From NCBI GenBank assembly GCA_003452275.1, contig DMIT01000063.1:1-8953 (forward strand): a stretch of 8,953 nt of DNA, in the 5' to 3' direction. This DNA comes from Rhodospirillaceae bacterium (lineage in GTDB: Bacteria > Pseudomonadota > Alphaproteobacteria > Micavibrionales > Micavibrionaceae). The position numbers and the translations under genes are program-made. Below are positions 1 through 6,340 of this stretch, in pieces. The notes under the pieces were generated by a model. The model was not told the origin of the DNA, did no database searches, and saw nothing but the letters and a program-made list of their open reading frames with translations. Numbering within the stretch: the first letter of the stretch is position 1; each line of letters begins with the position of its first letter.

Positions 1-707
1 CTGCCTTTGATCCTGTCAGTGCGGCAAACTTTACTTTTGGATTTGCGGGAGATGATCTTTCCTCTTTCGTTTCTGCATTGTCCCGTTTTGGAACTGTTCA
101 TGCGTTGGCCAGCCCAAGATTGTCGGTTTTGAATAACCAGTCAGCGGTTTTGAATGTTGCCAGAAATCAAGTTTATTTTGAAATCGACGTGACAACAACG
201 CCGTCATCAACAACAGGTGGTCAGCCAACAACAACCTATGACACAACAGCCAAGACTGTTCCAGAAGGGGTGATGATTAACGTTCTTCCATCCATTGATC
301 TGGACAGACGAACCATTTCTATGCAGGTTCGTCCAACCATTACAAAAATCGAGGACTTTGTCAGCGATCCTGTCATTGGTCTAAATGGTGGAACAATTGA
401 ATCACGGATTCCGGTTATGAATGTTCAAGAGGCAGATTCTGTCTTGAACATGAAAGACAAGCAAATGATGGTCATGGGTGGATTGCTTCAAGATGCCAGC
501 AAATCCTCTCAAGAGGGCATTCCTGTGGCTAGCGAGGTTCCCGTCTTTGGCGGCCTCTTTAGAAATCAGGGTGATAAAGTATCTAAAAAAGAACTGGTTG
601 TTTTCATCAAGGCCACTATTCTTGATAACGCCAGCGACAGTATCCATCAAACAGATAAAGACCTTTATCGCGTCTTTGCTCAGGATCGTAGACCGGATAA
701 ACTATAA
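1..707 (+). CDS. Secretin, type IVb/MSHA-pilus (MshL/PilN-like), 5'-truncated
   Basis: This is the C-terminal part of an outer-membrane secretin, the ring-shaped channel through which a pilus or secretion substrate crosses the outer membrane. The reading frame is open from base 3 to the TAA at 705-707, so the gene begins outside the window; the TTG at base 78 is internal. The signature secretin core is visible: SPRLSVLNNQSAVLNVA near the start, a Thr/Ser-rich segment likely belonging to the gate or membrane-inserting region, then VPEGVMINVLPSID, VRPTITKI, the MMVMGGLLQD strand, and VPVFGGLFRNQ followed by KKELVVFIKATIL. VPEGVMINVLPSID and the Thr-rich loop resemble MshL/PilN pilus secretins more than GspD of type II secretion. 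The Asp/Arg-rich C-terminus has no obvious pilotin-binding motif. The following gene starts 16 bases downstream, which suggests one operon. The family call is firm; the pilus subtype is less certain. Confidence 0.88.
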   Translation, partial: AFDPVSAANFTFGFAGDDLSSFVSALSRFGTVHALASPRLSVLNNQSAVLNVARNQVYFEIDVTTTPSSTTGGQPTTTYDTTAKTVPEGVMINVLPSIDLDRRTISMQVRPTITKIEDFVSDPVIGLNGGTIESRIPVMNVQEADSVLNMKDKQMMVMGGLLQDASKSSQEGIPVASEVPVFGGLFRNQGDKVSKKELVVFIKATILDNASDSIHQTDKDLYRVFAQDRRPDKL

Positions 708-723
708 AGGCGAGTGATATTCA

Positions 724-1503
724 ATGTCACTTGTTCTGATAAAATATATTCTGATGGCAGCCGTTCGTGACAAGTTATTGTGGGGGATAGCTGCCATGTC
801 GATTCTGGGGATTTGTTTATCCATATTTTCTGGATCTGCGGCAGTCGTTGAGCAAAACCAGTTTATCCTGACCTATATGGCGGGCGGGTTGCGCATCATC
901 GCGCTTTTGGGGCTGACTTTATTCACCATTTTCTATGTCAGGCGTTCATTTGATTCCCGCGATGTCGAATTTTTGTTGACCCGACCTATTTCAAAACTAT
1001 CCTTTATCTTCTCGCACGTCATTGCGTTTTCTATTTTAACGGTCGTCTCGGGTCTGTTTATTTCGGTGATTATGTCGGTCGTGGCTTATCATTACGATGT
1101 ACATTCATCATTCTATTTATGGTGTTTCGGTATCACATTTGAATTGATGATTGTCGTGAATGTGGCGTTCTTTTTCTCTATGGTTTTGTCTAGCCCTGTC
1201 ACGGCAGGGATGGCAACATTTGGATTTTATATGCTGGCCAGATTGATGGGGCAACTTCTTTCAATCCTGCATCACACTCCTCATCCGGTCAGTACTCAGG
1301 ACTATATTATGAATGGTCTGGGGCATTTAGTGTCGGTTATTTCGGTAATCTTCCCGCGCCTCGACCTTTTGGCGCAGACATCTTGGCTGATTTACGGCGG
1401 AGGAAGATTCTCCGACTGGATATTTATTGTGGCGCAGGGAGTTGCATTCCTTTCATTGGCGAGTGTCGCGACGTTGATCGATTTACGCCGGCGACAATTC
1501 TAA
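724..1503 (+). CDS. ABC-2-type transport permease (NosY-like integral membrane protein)
   Basis: A 259-residue polytopic membrane protein with about six predicted helices near residues 18-38, 55-72, 97-121, 131-153, 158-180 and 232-252. The cytoplasmic motif DVEFLLTRPIS (80-90) just before the third helix, and the basic C-terminal tail DLRRRQF (253-259), are typical of ABC-2 and NosY-type permeases, which pair with a separate ATP-binding subunit to export substrates or assemble envelope components. No ATPase gene is next to it: its upstream neighbour is the secretin, 16 bases away, and its stop overlaps the next start. The ATG at 724 follows a modest AAGGCGAG ribosome-binding site. The partner ATPase and the substrate are unknown. 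It could instead be a pilus-locus membrane protein that has lost or exchanged its ATPase. Confidence 0.75.
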   Translation: MSLVLIKYILMAAVRDKLLWGIAAMSILGICLSIFSGSAAVVEQNQFILTYMAGGLRIIALLGLTLFTIFYVRRSFDSRDVEFLLTRPISKLSFIFSHVIAFSILTVVSGLFISVIMSVVAYHYDVHSSFYLWCFGITFELMIVVNVAFFFSMVLSSPVTAGMATFGFYMLARLMGQLLSILHHTPHPVSTQDYIMNGLGHLVSVISVIFPRLDLLAQTSWLIYGGGRFSDWIFIVAQGVAFLSLASVATLIDLRRRQF

Positions 1504-2240
1504 TGTTTATGTTGAAACGCCATAATCTTGACTATCTTATATTGGCGGGGGCGATACTCCTTAATCTGGGAGTGTGGTTCAATTCGTCGCCCCGTCTTCC
1601 GGAATGGGCAAATGTGCCTCCTGCACCTTCGACGGTCGGGGCCACGGCCAGTTTTCTGGGGGATGCGGAACTTGCTTATCGTTCTCTGGCCCTCACTCTT
1701 CAATCTTTTGGGAATGACACAGGGCAGGTTCAGGCCTTAAAAGATTATAATTACGAGAATTTGGGAACATGGTTTGATTTGACGGATCATTTGAATCCGC
1801 ATTCGGATTATGTGCCATTTCTGGCGGGGTATTATTTTGGCGGAAGTCAGGACCCATCCAAATTAATGCCGGTCATTCAATATTTACGCCGTGTGGGAAC
1901 ATATCCGGAAGCGGATAAATGGAGATATCTGGGGCAGGCTGTTTTTCTGGCCTATCATAAAATGAAAAATCCGGAACTGGCTTTGGAATTGGCGGATGAA
2001 TTAGCAAAAACTTATAAACCCGGTATGCCGGCATGGCCTTTACAGATGAAGGCTATTCTGGCCAGTAAAATGGGCGAAAAAGAAATGGCTTATAACATGA
2101 TGCTGGATGCCATTCAGAATAAAAAAGAGGGGCTCGACCCGATTGAGATTAATTATATGGTCGATCAAATATGTAATCATATTTTGACTCCCGAACAACG
2201 CAAAACAAATCCTCTCTGCGAAAATCAGAAACCATGGTAA
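1503..2240 (+). CDS. Membrane-anchored TPR-like protein of unknown function
   Basis: A 245-residue protein starting MFMLKRHNLD, with one uncleaved-looking N-terminal helix (about residues 10-26) that would place the rest outside the cytoplasmic membrane. The remainder is helix-rich. Residues about 135-230 look like degenerate tetratricopeptide repeats, for example NPELALELADELAKTY followed by a PAWPLQMKAILASKMGEKEMAYNMMLDAI-type pair, here spread over residues 156-204. I do not recognise a named family. The start was chosen because its ATG overlaps the permease TAA as TAATG, pointing to translational coupling, and because no good ribosome-binding site is present. A second ATG lies two codons further in (1509). 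Coupling suggests it works with the permease, perhaps as a periplasmic scaffold, but this is inference. Confidence 0.75.
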   Translation: MFMLKRHNLDYLILAGAILLNLGVWFNSSPRLPEWANVPPAPSTVGATASFLGDAELAYRSLALTLQSFGNDTGQVQALKDYNYENLGTWFDLTDHLNPHSDYVPFLAGYYFGGSQDPSKLMPVIQYLRRVGTYPEADKWRYLGQAVFLAYHKMKNPELALELADELAKTYKPGMPAWPLQMKAILASKMGEKEMAYNMMLDAIQNKKEGLDPIEINYMVDQICNHILTPEQRKTNPLCENQKPW

Positions 2241-2252
2241 AAAATAACCATG
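2233..2252 (+). promoter_or_regulatory. Small inverted repeat over the AraC-regulator start codon
   Basis: CATGGT (2233-2238) and ACCATG (2247-2252) are perfect reverse complements separated by an eight-base A-rich loop. The first arm overlaps the stop of the TPR-like gene and the second arm contains the regulator's ATG. Ribosomes finishing the upstream gene would melt this stem, which fits translational coupling. The stem is only 6 bp and may be chance. Confidence 0.25.
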
Positions 2253-3272
2253 ACAAAAGTTTTTAACTTCGCGGATGTTCTGGCACTGATGGGGCTGGTG
2301 CAATCTGTCTATCTGATCGTGTATATTTTGTTTCGCGCGGGGCATGTGCGTAATGTTGTTGTGCCTTTTATGTGCTTTGTGATTCTGGCCTTATCATTTA
2401 CGGCAGATTTCGGTGTGCCGCGCTTTCAAGAGTGGAAGCATGGGGAATTAATCCGCAATTTTCTATGGATATCTCTGCCTGCTTTTTCGGCATTGCTGAT
2501 TGGTCAGGTGGCTGATTTCGGGCGTTTCCCAACTCGAGCTTATTGGATGACTCTCCTGTTGCCGATCTTTGCCGGCGTTGTCGGGTATGGTCTTTTTCAT
2601 CGTCAGGATGTTTTGATGACATTGGGAAGCATATCGGGTTGCCTGTGCTTTCTCGCTTTGTGGGTCGGACGGAGAGCCTTCGCAGAATTGCGAGATGATA
2701 AGCACACGAAAAACGAAAGATATTGGCTGATTATTTCTTTTGTGGTTATGAATCTGCTGATTATTTTTTCTACATTGCTGAATGTGTCCGGTTACATTGC
2801 CGATGCTGATTTTATATTGGTGCGCGATGTGCTGGGAATAGGGATGGTCTATCTGGCATCGACCAGCCTGTTACGTATTTATCCGCAATCCGTCAAACTG
2901 GTCGAAAAAGTCAAAAGCGAAAAATCATTGTCCAAACAAGACGAAGATATCGTCATAAGAATCAAAGATCTTCTGGAACTGGATAAAGTATACCAAGAGG
3001 CAAATTTCTCACGCGCTGATTTGGCGCGGGAATTGAACATATCCGAGGCCAATGTATCCAGAATTATCAGTGGCCATTTCGGGAAATCCCTCCCTCAACT
3101 TATCAATGAATTACGGGTGAGAGATTCGTTACAGTTGCTACAACAAACAGATGCAGGAATGCTGGTGATTGCCGAACAAGTCGGGTTCGCATCTTTGCCG
3201 ACATTTAATCGGGTTTTCAAAGATGTGATGAGCATTTCCCCGTCCGAATACAGGCAACAGAAAAAAGCCTAA
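2250..3272 (+). CDS. 7-TM sensor fused to AraC-family DNA-binding domain (transcriptional regulator)
   Basis: A 340-residue protein in two parts. Residues 1-210 contain about seven hydrophobic helices (9-29, 35-53, 68-87, 98-116, 121-141, 157-177, 186-207). Residues 230-337 form an AraC/XylS DNA-binding domain. Its first helix-turn-helix is at SRADLARELNISEANVSRII (254-273), followed by the linker helix and a second helix-turn-helix at residues 302-323. It ends with the family hallmark GFASLPTFNRVFKDVMSISPSEYR (about 312-335). The protein should therefore be a membrane-embedded one-component regulator that senses a signal in the membrane or periplasm and binds DNA at the inner face. Its ligand and targets are unknown; the secretin-permease-TPR genes in front are the obvious candidates. 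It starts 9 bases after the previous stop with no clear Shine-Dalgarno sequence, so translational coupling is likely. Confidence 0.88.
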   Translation: MTKVFNFADVLALMGLVQSVYLIVYILFRAGHVRNVVVPFMCFVILALSFTADFGVPRFQEWKHGELIRNFLWISLPAFSALLIGQVADFGRFPTRAYWMTLLLPIFAGVVGYGLFHRQDVLMTLGSISGCLCFLALWVGRRAFAELRDDKHTKNERYWLIISFVVMNLLIIFSTLLNVSGYIADADFILVRDVLGIGMVYLASTSLLRIYPQSVKLVEKVKSEKSLSKQDEDIVIRIKDLLELDKVYQEANFSRADLARELNISEANVSRIISGHFGKSLPQLINELRVRDSLQLLQQTDAGMLVIAEQVGFASLPTFNRVFKDVMSISPSEYRQQKKA

Positions 3273-3301
3273 GAGAAATAACTCATCACATTTCGCAAGA
3301 A

Positions 3302-3706
3302 TTAGCAGCAATAAGCCGGAGCCCCGTAACAAGGGCGATGGTTCGGTACGCGTCGTTCTGCAGGCGCGCAACTTGCTTCGGCAAGAAGTTTTGCTGCGAG
3401 GGCAGAAGTAACTCTGGCACCATGGCTTTCTCCACCATCTTCCATCGTGTAATAAATGACATTCGGGATTGATGTTTTTTTAGGCGTCTCTGAACCGGAA
3501 GGCGTTGTCTGAGTTGGCACAACAGCCTTTGTAAAACCGCCTTGGAGATCATAACGAGGATCATCGCAGTCAATGACGTCAATGGTCAGAGGGGTTGTAC
3601 GGAGAGGGGGGCTAGAAGTGGGAGGGGCTGTTTCGCCAAAAGATTTACGGCATAGCTCTACCAGCTCTGGGAATTCTTCGGGGCGTTCTAAAGATAATAC
3701 TGACAT
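3302..3706 (-). CDS. Orphan 134-aa protein with Cys-rich C-terminus, putatively Fur-regulated
   Basis: I do not recognise this family. The protein starts MSVLSLERPEEFPELVELC. It has a Pro/Thr/Ser-rich, probably disordered stretch (28-40, 64-82), a central segment TIDVIDCDDPRYDLQGGF (41-58), an Ala-rich helix (101-112), and ends with CYGAPAYCC. Cysteines sit at 19, 47, 113, 126, 133 and 134. It lacks a signal peptide and membrane helices, so it is probably cytoplasmic. An AGAGG ribosome-binding site lies about nine bases before the ATG, codon use looks genuinely coding, and a strong promoter with two Fur-like boxes precedes it. It converges on the AraC regulator with 29 bases between stops. 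The Cys cluster could bind metal or be a modified-peptide core, but no maturation enzyme is nearby; no function should be assigned. Confidence 0.7.
   Translation of the reverse strand: MSVLSLERPEEFPELVELCRKSFGETAPPTSSPPLRTTPLTIDVIDCDDPRYDLQGGFTKAVVPTQTTPSGSETPKKTSIPNVIYYTMEDGGESHGARVTSALAAKLLAEASCAPAERRVPNHRPCYGAPAYCC
3371..3391 (+). terminator. Possible weak terminator hairpin downstream of the AraC regulator
   Basis: CTTGC-TTCG-GCAAG (3372-3385) forms a 5-bp stem closed by an ultra-stable cUUCGg loop and is followed by AAGTTTT on the plus strand. It lies about 100 bases past the regulator stop, inside the convergent orphan gene. The T run is short and interrupted and the stem is brief, so it is at best a weak terminator and could simply be coding sequence. 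Confidence 0.25.
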
Positions 3707-3763
3707 TTTTTACATCCTCTACTCAATATAGTGTTTTTACCGTCGGTTTGTCCGATGGGCGGC

Positions 3764-3791
3764 AATATATCCAATTGAGAATGGTTGTCAA
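3764..3791 (-). promoter_or_regulatory. Sigma-70-type promoter of the orphan gene
   Basis: On the minus strand a consensus -35 TTGACA (3786-3791) is separated by 16 bases from a -10 TATATT (3764-3769, 5 of 6 matches). Transcription would start near 3757, giving a leader of about 50 bases before the ATG at 3706. A second candidate -10, also TATATT, lies closer to the gene in the sequence CACTATATTGAG, but its -35 is poorer. The first promoter is embedded in the Fur-like boxes. Confidence 0.6.
3775..3791. promoter_or_regulatory. Fur-like operator, box 1
   Basis: TTGAGAATGGTTGTCAA is an imperfect palindrome with 6 of 8 arm pairs complementary around 3783. It covers the -35 hexamer and part of the spacer of the orphan gene's promoter, so a bound repressor would block RNA polymerase. 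The GAAT-N-TTC-like core and flanking TTGA/TCAA arms fit the Fur family better than Zur or Irr (ICE-box) sites. Confidence 0.6.
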
Positions 3792-3797
3792 TATCAA

Positions 3798-3814
3798 TTA
3801 AGAATGATTCGCAA
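3798..3814. promoter_or_regulatory. Fur-like operator, box 2
   Basis: TTAAGAATGATTCGCAA carries the exact palindromic core GAATGATTC and lies 23 bases centre-to-centre from box 1, about two helical turns. The longer motifs CAATTgAGAATG and CAATTaAGAATG recur in both boxes as a direct repeat. This spacing would allow cooperative dimer binding on one DNA face, just upstream of the -35 element. The site ends seven bases from the stop codon of the ligase gene. Confidence 0.6.
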
Positions 3815-3820
3815 TTAAAT

Positions 3821-6223
3821 TTAAAGCCCAATCTTTCTGCAGATCAGCAGGCTTAAAAATTCGGTCGGGAAGAGAGGAGGCTGTTCTGCCAGAGCTTGGT
3901 GATAGATCACGGTAGCGGGAGTGAGTCCCGGCAAACTATTGGCTTCGATGACGATGATATCGTCGGTTTTGCGATTATAAAACAGGTCAATCCGCGCATA
4001 ATTATCAATGCCTAAAGTCTTCGCAACTTTGGCAATCGATGCACGCAAATGATCGCATTGTTTTTTCGTCAGAATCGATTCTGGTGGAGGGGTGATATTG
4101 ATCCCTGTTCCTCCCTGAAATTTCTCTTCGAGCGATAGCATATCGCCTTCGGCAACGGTGATGGATGGGTTCAATGTATAGAATTCATCCTTTGCAACAT
4201 TGGTCAGGACACCGACTGTCAGTTCAATCCAGCCCTGTTTTTCTTGGTAAGACAATGTTGTATGATTGATACGAATGGCATCTGTTTCGATAAAAGATTC
4301 GATCAAATAGGACGCAGAACCTGAACGTGACATTTCCACCAATTCTTTTTGGCCATGGAAAGTGCCGGCGGGAATATAGGGGGCAGTGTCCTTTAAAAGT
4401 TCGACATAGGTCTGGATATCTTTGGCAGAACGAAGGTGAATGACCCCCGCAGAGCAGCCATCAGACTGGGGCTTCACGATAAAGCTCTGGGTTTTAAGAT
4501 CGCTGCAAAGCCTATCCCAAAAGGAAATATAATCATTCTCTGAAAAATTTTTGAAATCTGCGGGGATATGTATGGCCCGTTTCAAAGCCGTCATGACATG
4601 CGGAATATTGGCCGCAGTAATAGCCGCCCCCGTTGCATTTTTATCCATGCATAACGCCGATGCGGCAGGGCCCGAACCATTATAGGCAACAGCTGCTTTA
4701 TCCAGCATCGCCTGAATCGTTCCGTCTTCGCCGATACCGCCATGCAGTCCTAAAAAGACGAAAGCATCCTCTTTTTTTGCATCGGCAATAAACTCTGCGA
4801 GGTCTTGCGGCACAGGTTGCGGGAATGTGACAGCGGGAGGAAGGCCGAGACGCGCGCGGATTTTGGGGGCCAGTTCTTCGAGCTTTGCAATGATATTGCC
4901 GGCGTTCTGACAGCTTGCGACAATCTCCTCAATCGTGTGGAACAGGCAGAACATATAAGGGATTTGCCACACTTGCCCCGAGGGAGAGAGGAAATAGGGG
5001 GAGGCATCGAACTCTTTGGATGTGCGCAGTTTCAGCCAGACATTCGTCCCGCTCATCAGCGAAACCTGACGTTCGGCAGATTGTCCGCCGAATAGCACGC
5101 GTATCTTTTTACGATTCCCCGAAATGGCCGGTGTAGAAGGTATAGCGAGGCCATGACGACGGCAGGCAGAACGTACCGCCATGCGGATCATGTCGGCATG
5201 AGAGAGGCCGATCCGCGAACCCTGCTGGAACATAAAGGAATTTTGTTCCATGCCCGAGATAGGGTTGAAATCCGAAAACCATATTTTTCCATCCGGCATC
5301 AACCACCCGTCCAGACGGGCGAAGTCACGCATTCCGAGGAGATTGAAAATGCTTTCGGCATTTTTTTGAATCTCGGCAATCTGGCTGTCTGTAAAGCGTG
5401 GCGGGGAATGATAAGAAACCATATTGGTCGGCAGATATTTGCGGCGAAAATCGAAGATCGCATTATCGGCATAACTCATACTGATTTCAGTGGGGATCAG
5501 TGCGACCGGTTCGCCCGCATCGTTTTGCAGGATGATGACGGTGAATTCGCGCCCCTCGCAAAATGGTTCCAGCAATCCCGCCGAATCAATGTCCCGCGAG
5601 AAAATATTATTCTCCAGCTTTGACATGGCTTCATCCACGGATGTCACAGAGAACACGCCGATACTGGAACCTCCCGCGGATGGCTTCATAATGGCACGGG
5701 TCAGTTTATGGTCGGTAAAGAATTTTTCGACCATTTCACGGTTATGCGGGTTGCCTTGACGCAAGGTGACCGATGGCAAAGTCGGAAAACCCGCTTTGCG
5801 CAATAAAAAGGCTGCCCGATTTTTATTGAACATCTTGCGACATGTCTCGGCCGGAGAACCGACATAAGGCAGGTCATAGTCATCCATTAATTGCTGAACC
5901 GTGCCGTCTTCGCCAAATGCGCCATGGATAGCAGGGAAGACAAGGTCAAAATCTTTCAGGCGGGTTCCAAGGCTTTCTTCATCAAGGCGTTTATGGGTAT
6001 CCGCCAATTTAAAATCAAAATCGCTCGGCGTATTGGAATAGATTTGTGACCGCGACAATTCATAAAAATTAAGATGCGGGTCAACATAAAACGGAGTTAC
6101 GGCAATATGCTCATCCGTCAGATGGTCAATCACCGAGCGCGCCGAGTTAAGGGAAATTCCACGTTCCTGCGAGGGGCCGCCGCACAGAACCGCAATTTTA
6201 AGAGGGGAATCAGACTTGGACAT
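3821..6223 (-). CDS. ddl: Tandem (fused) D-alanine--D-alanine ligase, two ATP-grasp modules
   Basis: An 800-residue cytoplasmic enzyme built from two Ddl units; normal Ddl is about 300-370 residues. Ddl joins two D-alanines with ATP to make the peptidoglycan terminus. Module 1 (about 8-365) has E20 in GGPSQER, HGAFGEDGT (100-108), K134, K180, the GSSIG loop (185-189), K262-Y263, R303/D305 and D318-F-N320. Module 2 (about 372-795) has E384 in GGQSAER, HGGIGEDGT (494-502), K528, K584, GCSAG (589-593), K701-F702, R744/D746 and E760-A-N762 followed by LPGLT. Module 2 is longer, with about 90 extra residues before the HGG motif. Both halves therefore look active, but module 1 has Asp for Glu270 of DdlB, and module 2 has Cys for Ser150 and Phe for Tyr216. 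I chose the ATG at 6223 because the family begins at KIAVLCGG; an in-frame ATG at 6373 would add 50 atypical residues. The gene runs divergently from ftsQ. Confidence 0.92.
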   Translation of the reverse strand: MSKSDSPLKIAVLCGGPSQERGISLNSARSVIDHLTDEHIAVTPFYVDPHLNFYELSRSQIYSNTPSDFDFKLADTHKRLDEESLGTRLKDFDLVFPAIHGAFGEDGTVQQLMDDYDLPYVGSPAETCRKMFNKNRAAFLLRKAGFPTLPSVTLRQGNPHNREMVEKFFTDHKLTRAIMKPSAGGSSIGVFSVTSVDEAMSKLENNIFSRDIDSAGLLEPFCEGREFTVIILQNDAGEPVALIPTEISMSYADNAIFDFRRKYLPTNMVSYHSPPRFTDSQIAEIQKNAESIFNLLGMRDFARLDGWLMPDGKIWFSDFNPISGMEQNSFMFQQGSRIGLSHADMIRMAVRSACRRHGLAIPSTPAISGNRKKIRVLFGGQSAERQVSLMSGTNVWLKLRTSKEFDASPYFLSPSGQVWQIPYMFCLFHTIEEIVASCQNAGNIIAKLEELAPKIRARLGLPPAVTFPQPVPQDLAEFIADAKKEDAFVFLGLHGGIGEDGTIQAMLDKAAVAYNGSGPAASALCMDKNATGAAITAANIPHVMTALKRAIHIPADFKNFSENDYISFWDRLCSDLKTQSFIVKPQSDGCSAGVIHLRSAKDIQTYVELLKDTAPYIPAGTFHGQKELVEMSRSGSASYLIESFIETDAIRINHTTLSYQEKQGWIELTVGVLTNVAKDEFYTLNPSITVAEGDMLSLEEKFQGGTGINITPPPESILTKKQCDHLRASIAKVAKTLGIDNYARIDLFYNRKTDDIIVIEANSLPGLTPATVIYHQALAEQPPLFPTEFLSLLICRKIGL

Positions 6224-6230
6224 AAAATTC

Positions 6231-6259
6231 AGTATATACAGCCGTTCGCCAAAATAAAC
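6231..6259 (-). promoter_or_regulatory. Candidate promoter of the tandem ddl, giving a leaderless mRNA
   Basis: On the minus strand a -10-like TATACT (6231-6236) ends only seven bases before the A of the chosen ATG (6223), which places the expected transcription start at or next to the start codon. No Shine-Dalgarno sequence precedes that ATG, which fits leaderless translation, common in alphaproteobacteria. The -35 is poor: TTTATT matches 3 of 6 at 16-base spacing. Confidence 0.4.
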
Positions 6260-6285
6260 GGGAAATAAATTCAAAAATAAATACC

Positions 6286-6312
6286 TTGGAATTCGTGATT
6301 TCAATGTATAAT
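6286..6312 (+). promoter_or_regulatory. Candidate promoter for ftsQ-ftsA-amidase
   Basis: A perfect consensus -10 TATAAT (6307-6312) is preceded by TTGGAA (6286-6291) at 15 bases, or CTTGGA at 16. Transcription would start near 6319, leaving a leader of about 68 bases before the first ftsQ ATG. The spacing is short, but the -10 is the best in this divergent region. Confidence 0.5.
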
Positions 6313-6320
6313 GTAGAAAA

Positions 6321-6340
6321 TCTTCAAGATGCCTTGAAGA
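6321..6340. repeat. Perfect inverted repeat at the predicted ftsQ transcription start
   Basis: TCTTCAAG (6321-6328) and CTTGAAGA (6333-6340) are exact reverse complements around a four-base loop. It begins one or two bases after the predicted start of transcription, so it could be an operator for a dimeric repressor or a 5' stem-loop that stabilises the mRNA. A second small stem, GGGC-TTTC-GCCC, follows at 6350-6361. Neither has a T run, so they are not terminators. Confidence 0.55.

Noticed and set aside
1383..1502. An upstream extension of the TPR-like protein into the permease gene
   Set aside because: It would need a non-ATG start and overlap 120 bases of a well-supported membrane-protein gene; the TAATG junction at 1501-1505 explains the start better.
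3273..3301. A bidirectional terminator between the convergent AraC regulator and the orphan gene
   Set aside because: The 29 bases contain no convincing stem or T run; the only nearby hairpin is the TTCG-loop stem inside the orphan gene.
3302..3340. The C-terminal CYGAPAYCC as a methanobactin or other RiPP core peptide
   Set aside because: No MbnB/MNIO-type, radical SAM or other maturation gene is present in the window, and the spacing does not match known cores.
3286..3582. A 98-codon minus-strand ORF overlapping the orphan gene in another frame
   Set aside because: It has no ribosome-binding site or promoter of its own. The other frame has a good ribosome-binding site, a promoter and coding-like codon use.
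4066..4074. A GANTC (CcrM-type methylation) site as a regulatory signal in ddl, and another in Fur box 2
   Set aside because: The motif is too short and frequent here to mean anything without a genome-wide comparison.
5153..5623. A 156-codon plus-strand ORF inside ddl
   Set aside because: It is antisense to conserved ligase motifs, has no recognisable domain, and is a by-product of codon bias.
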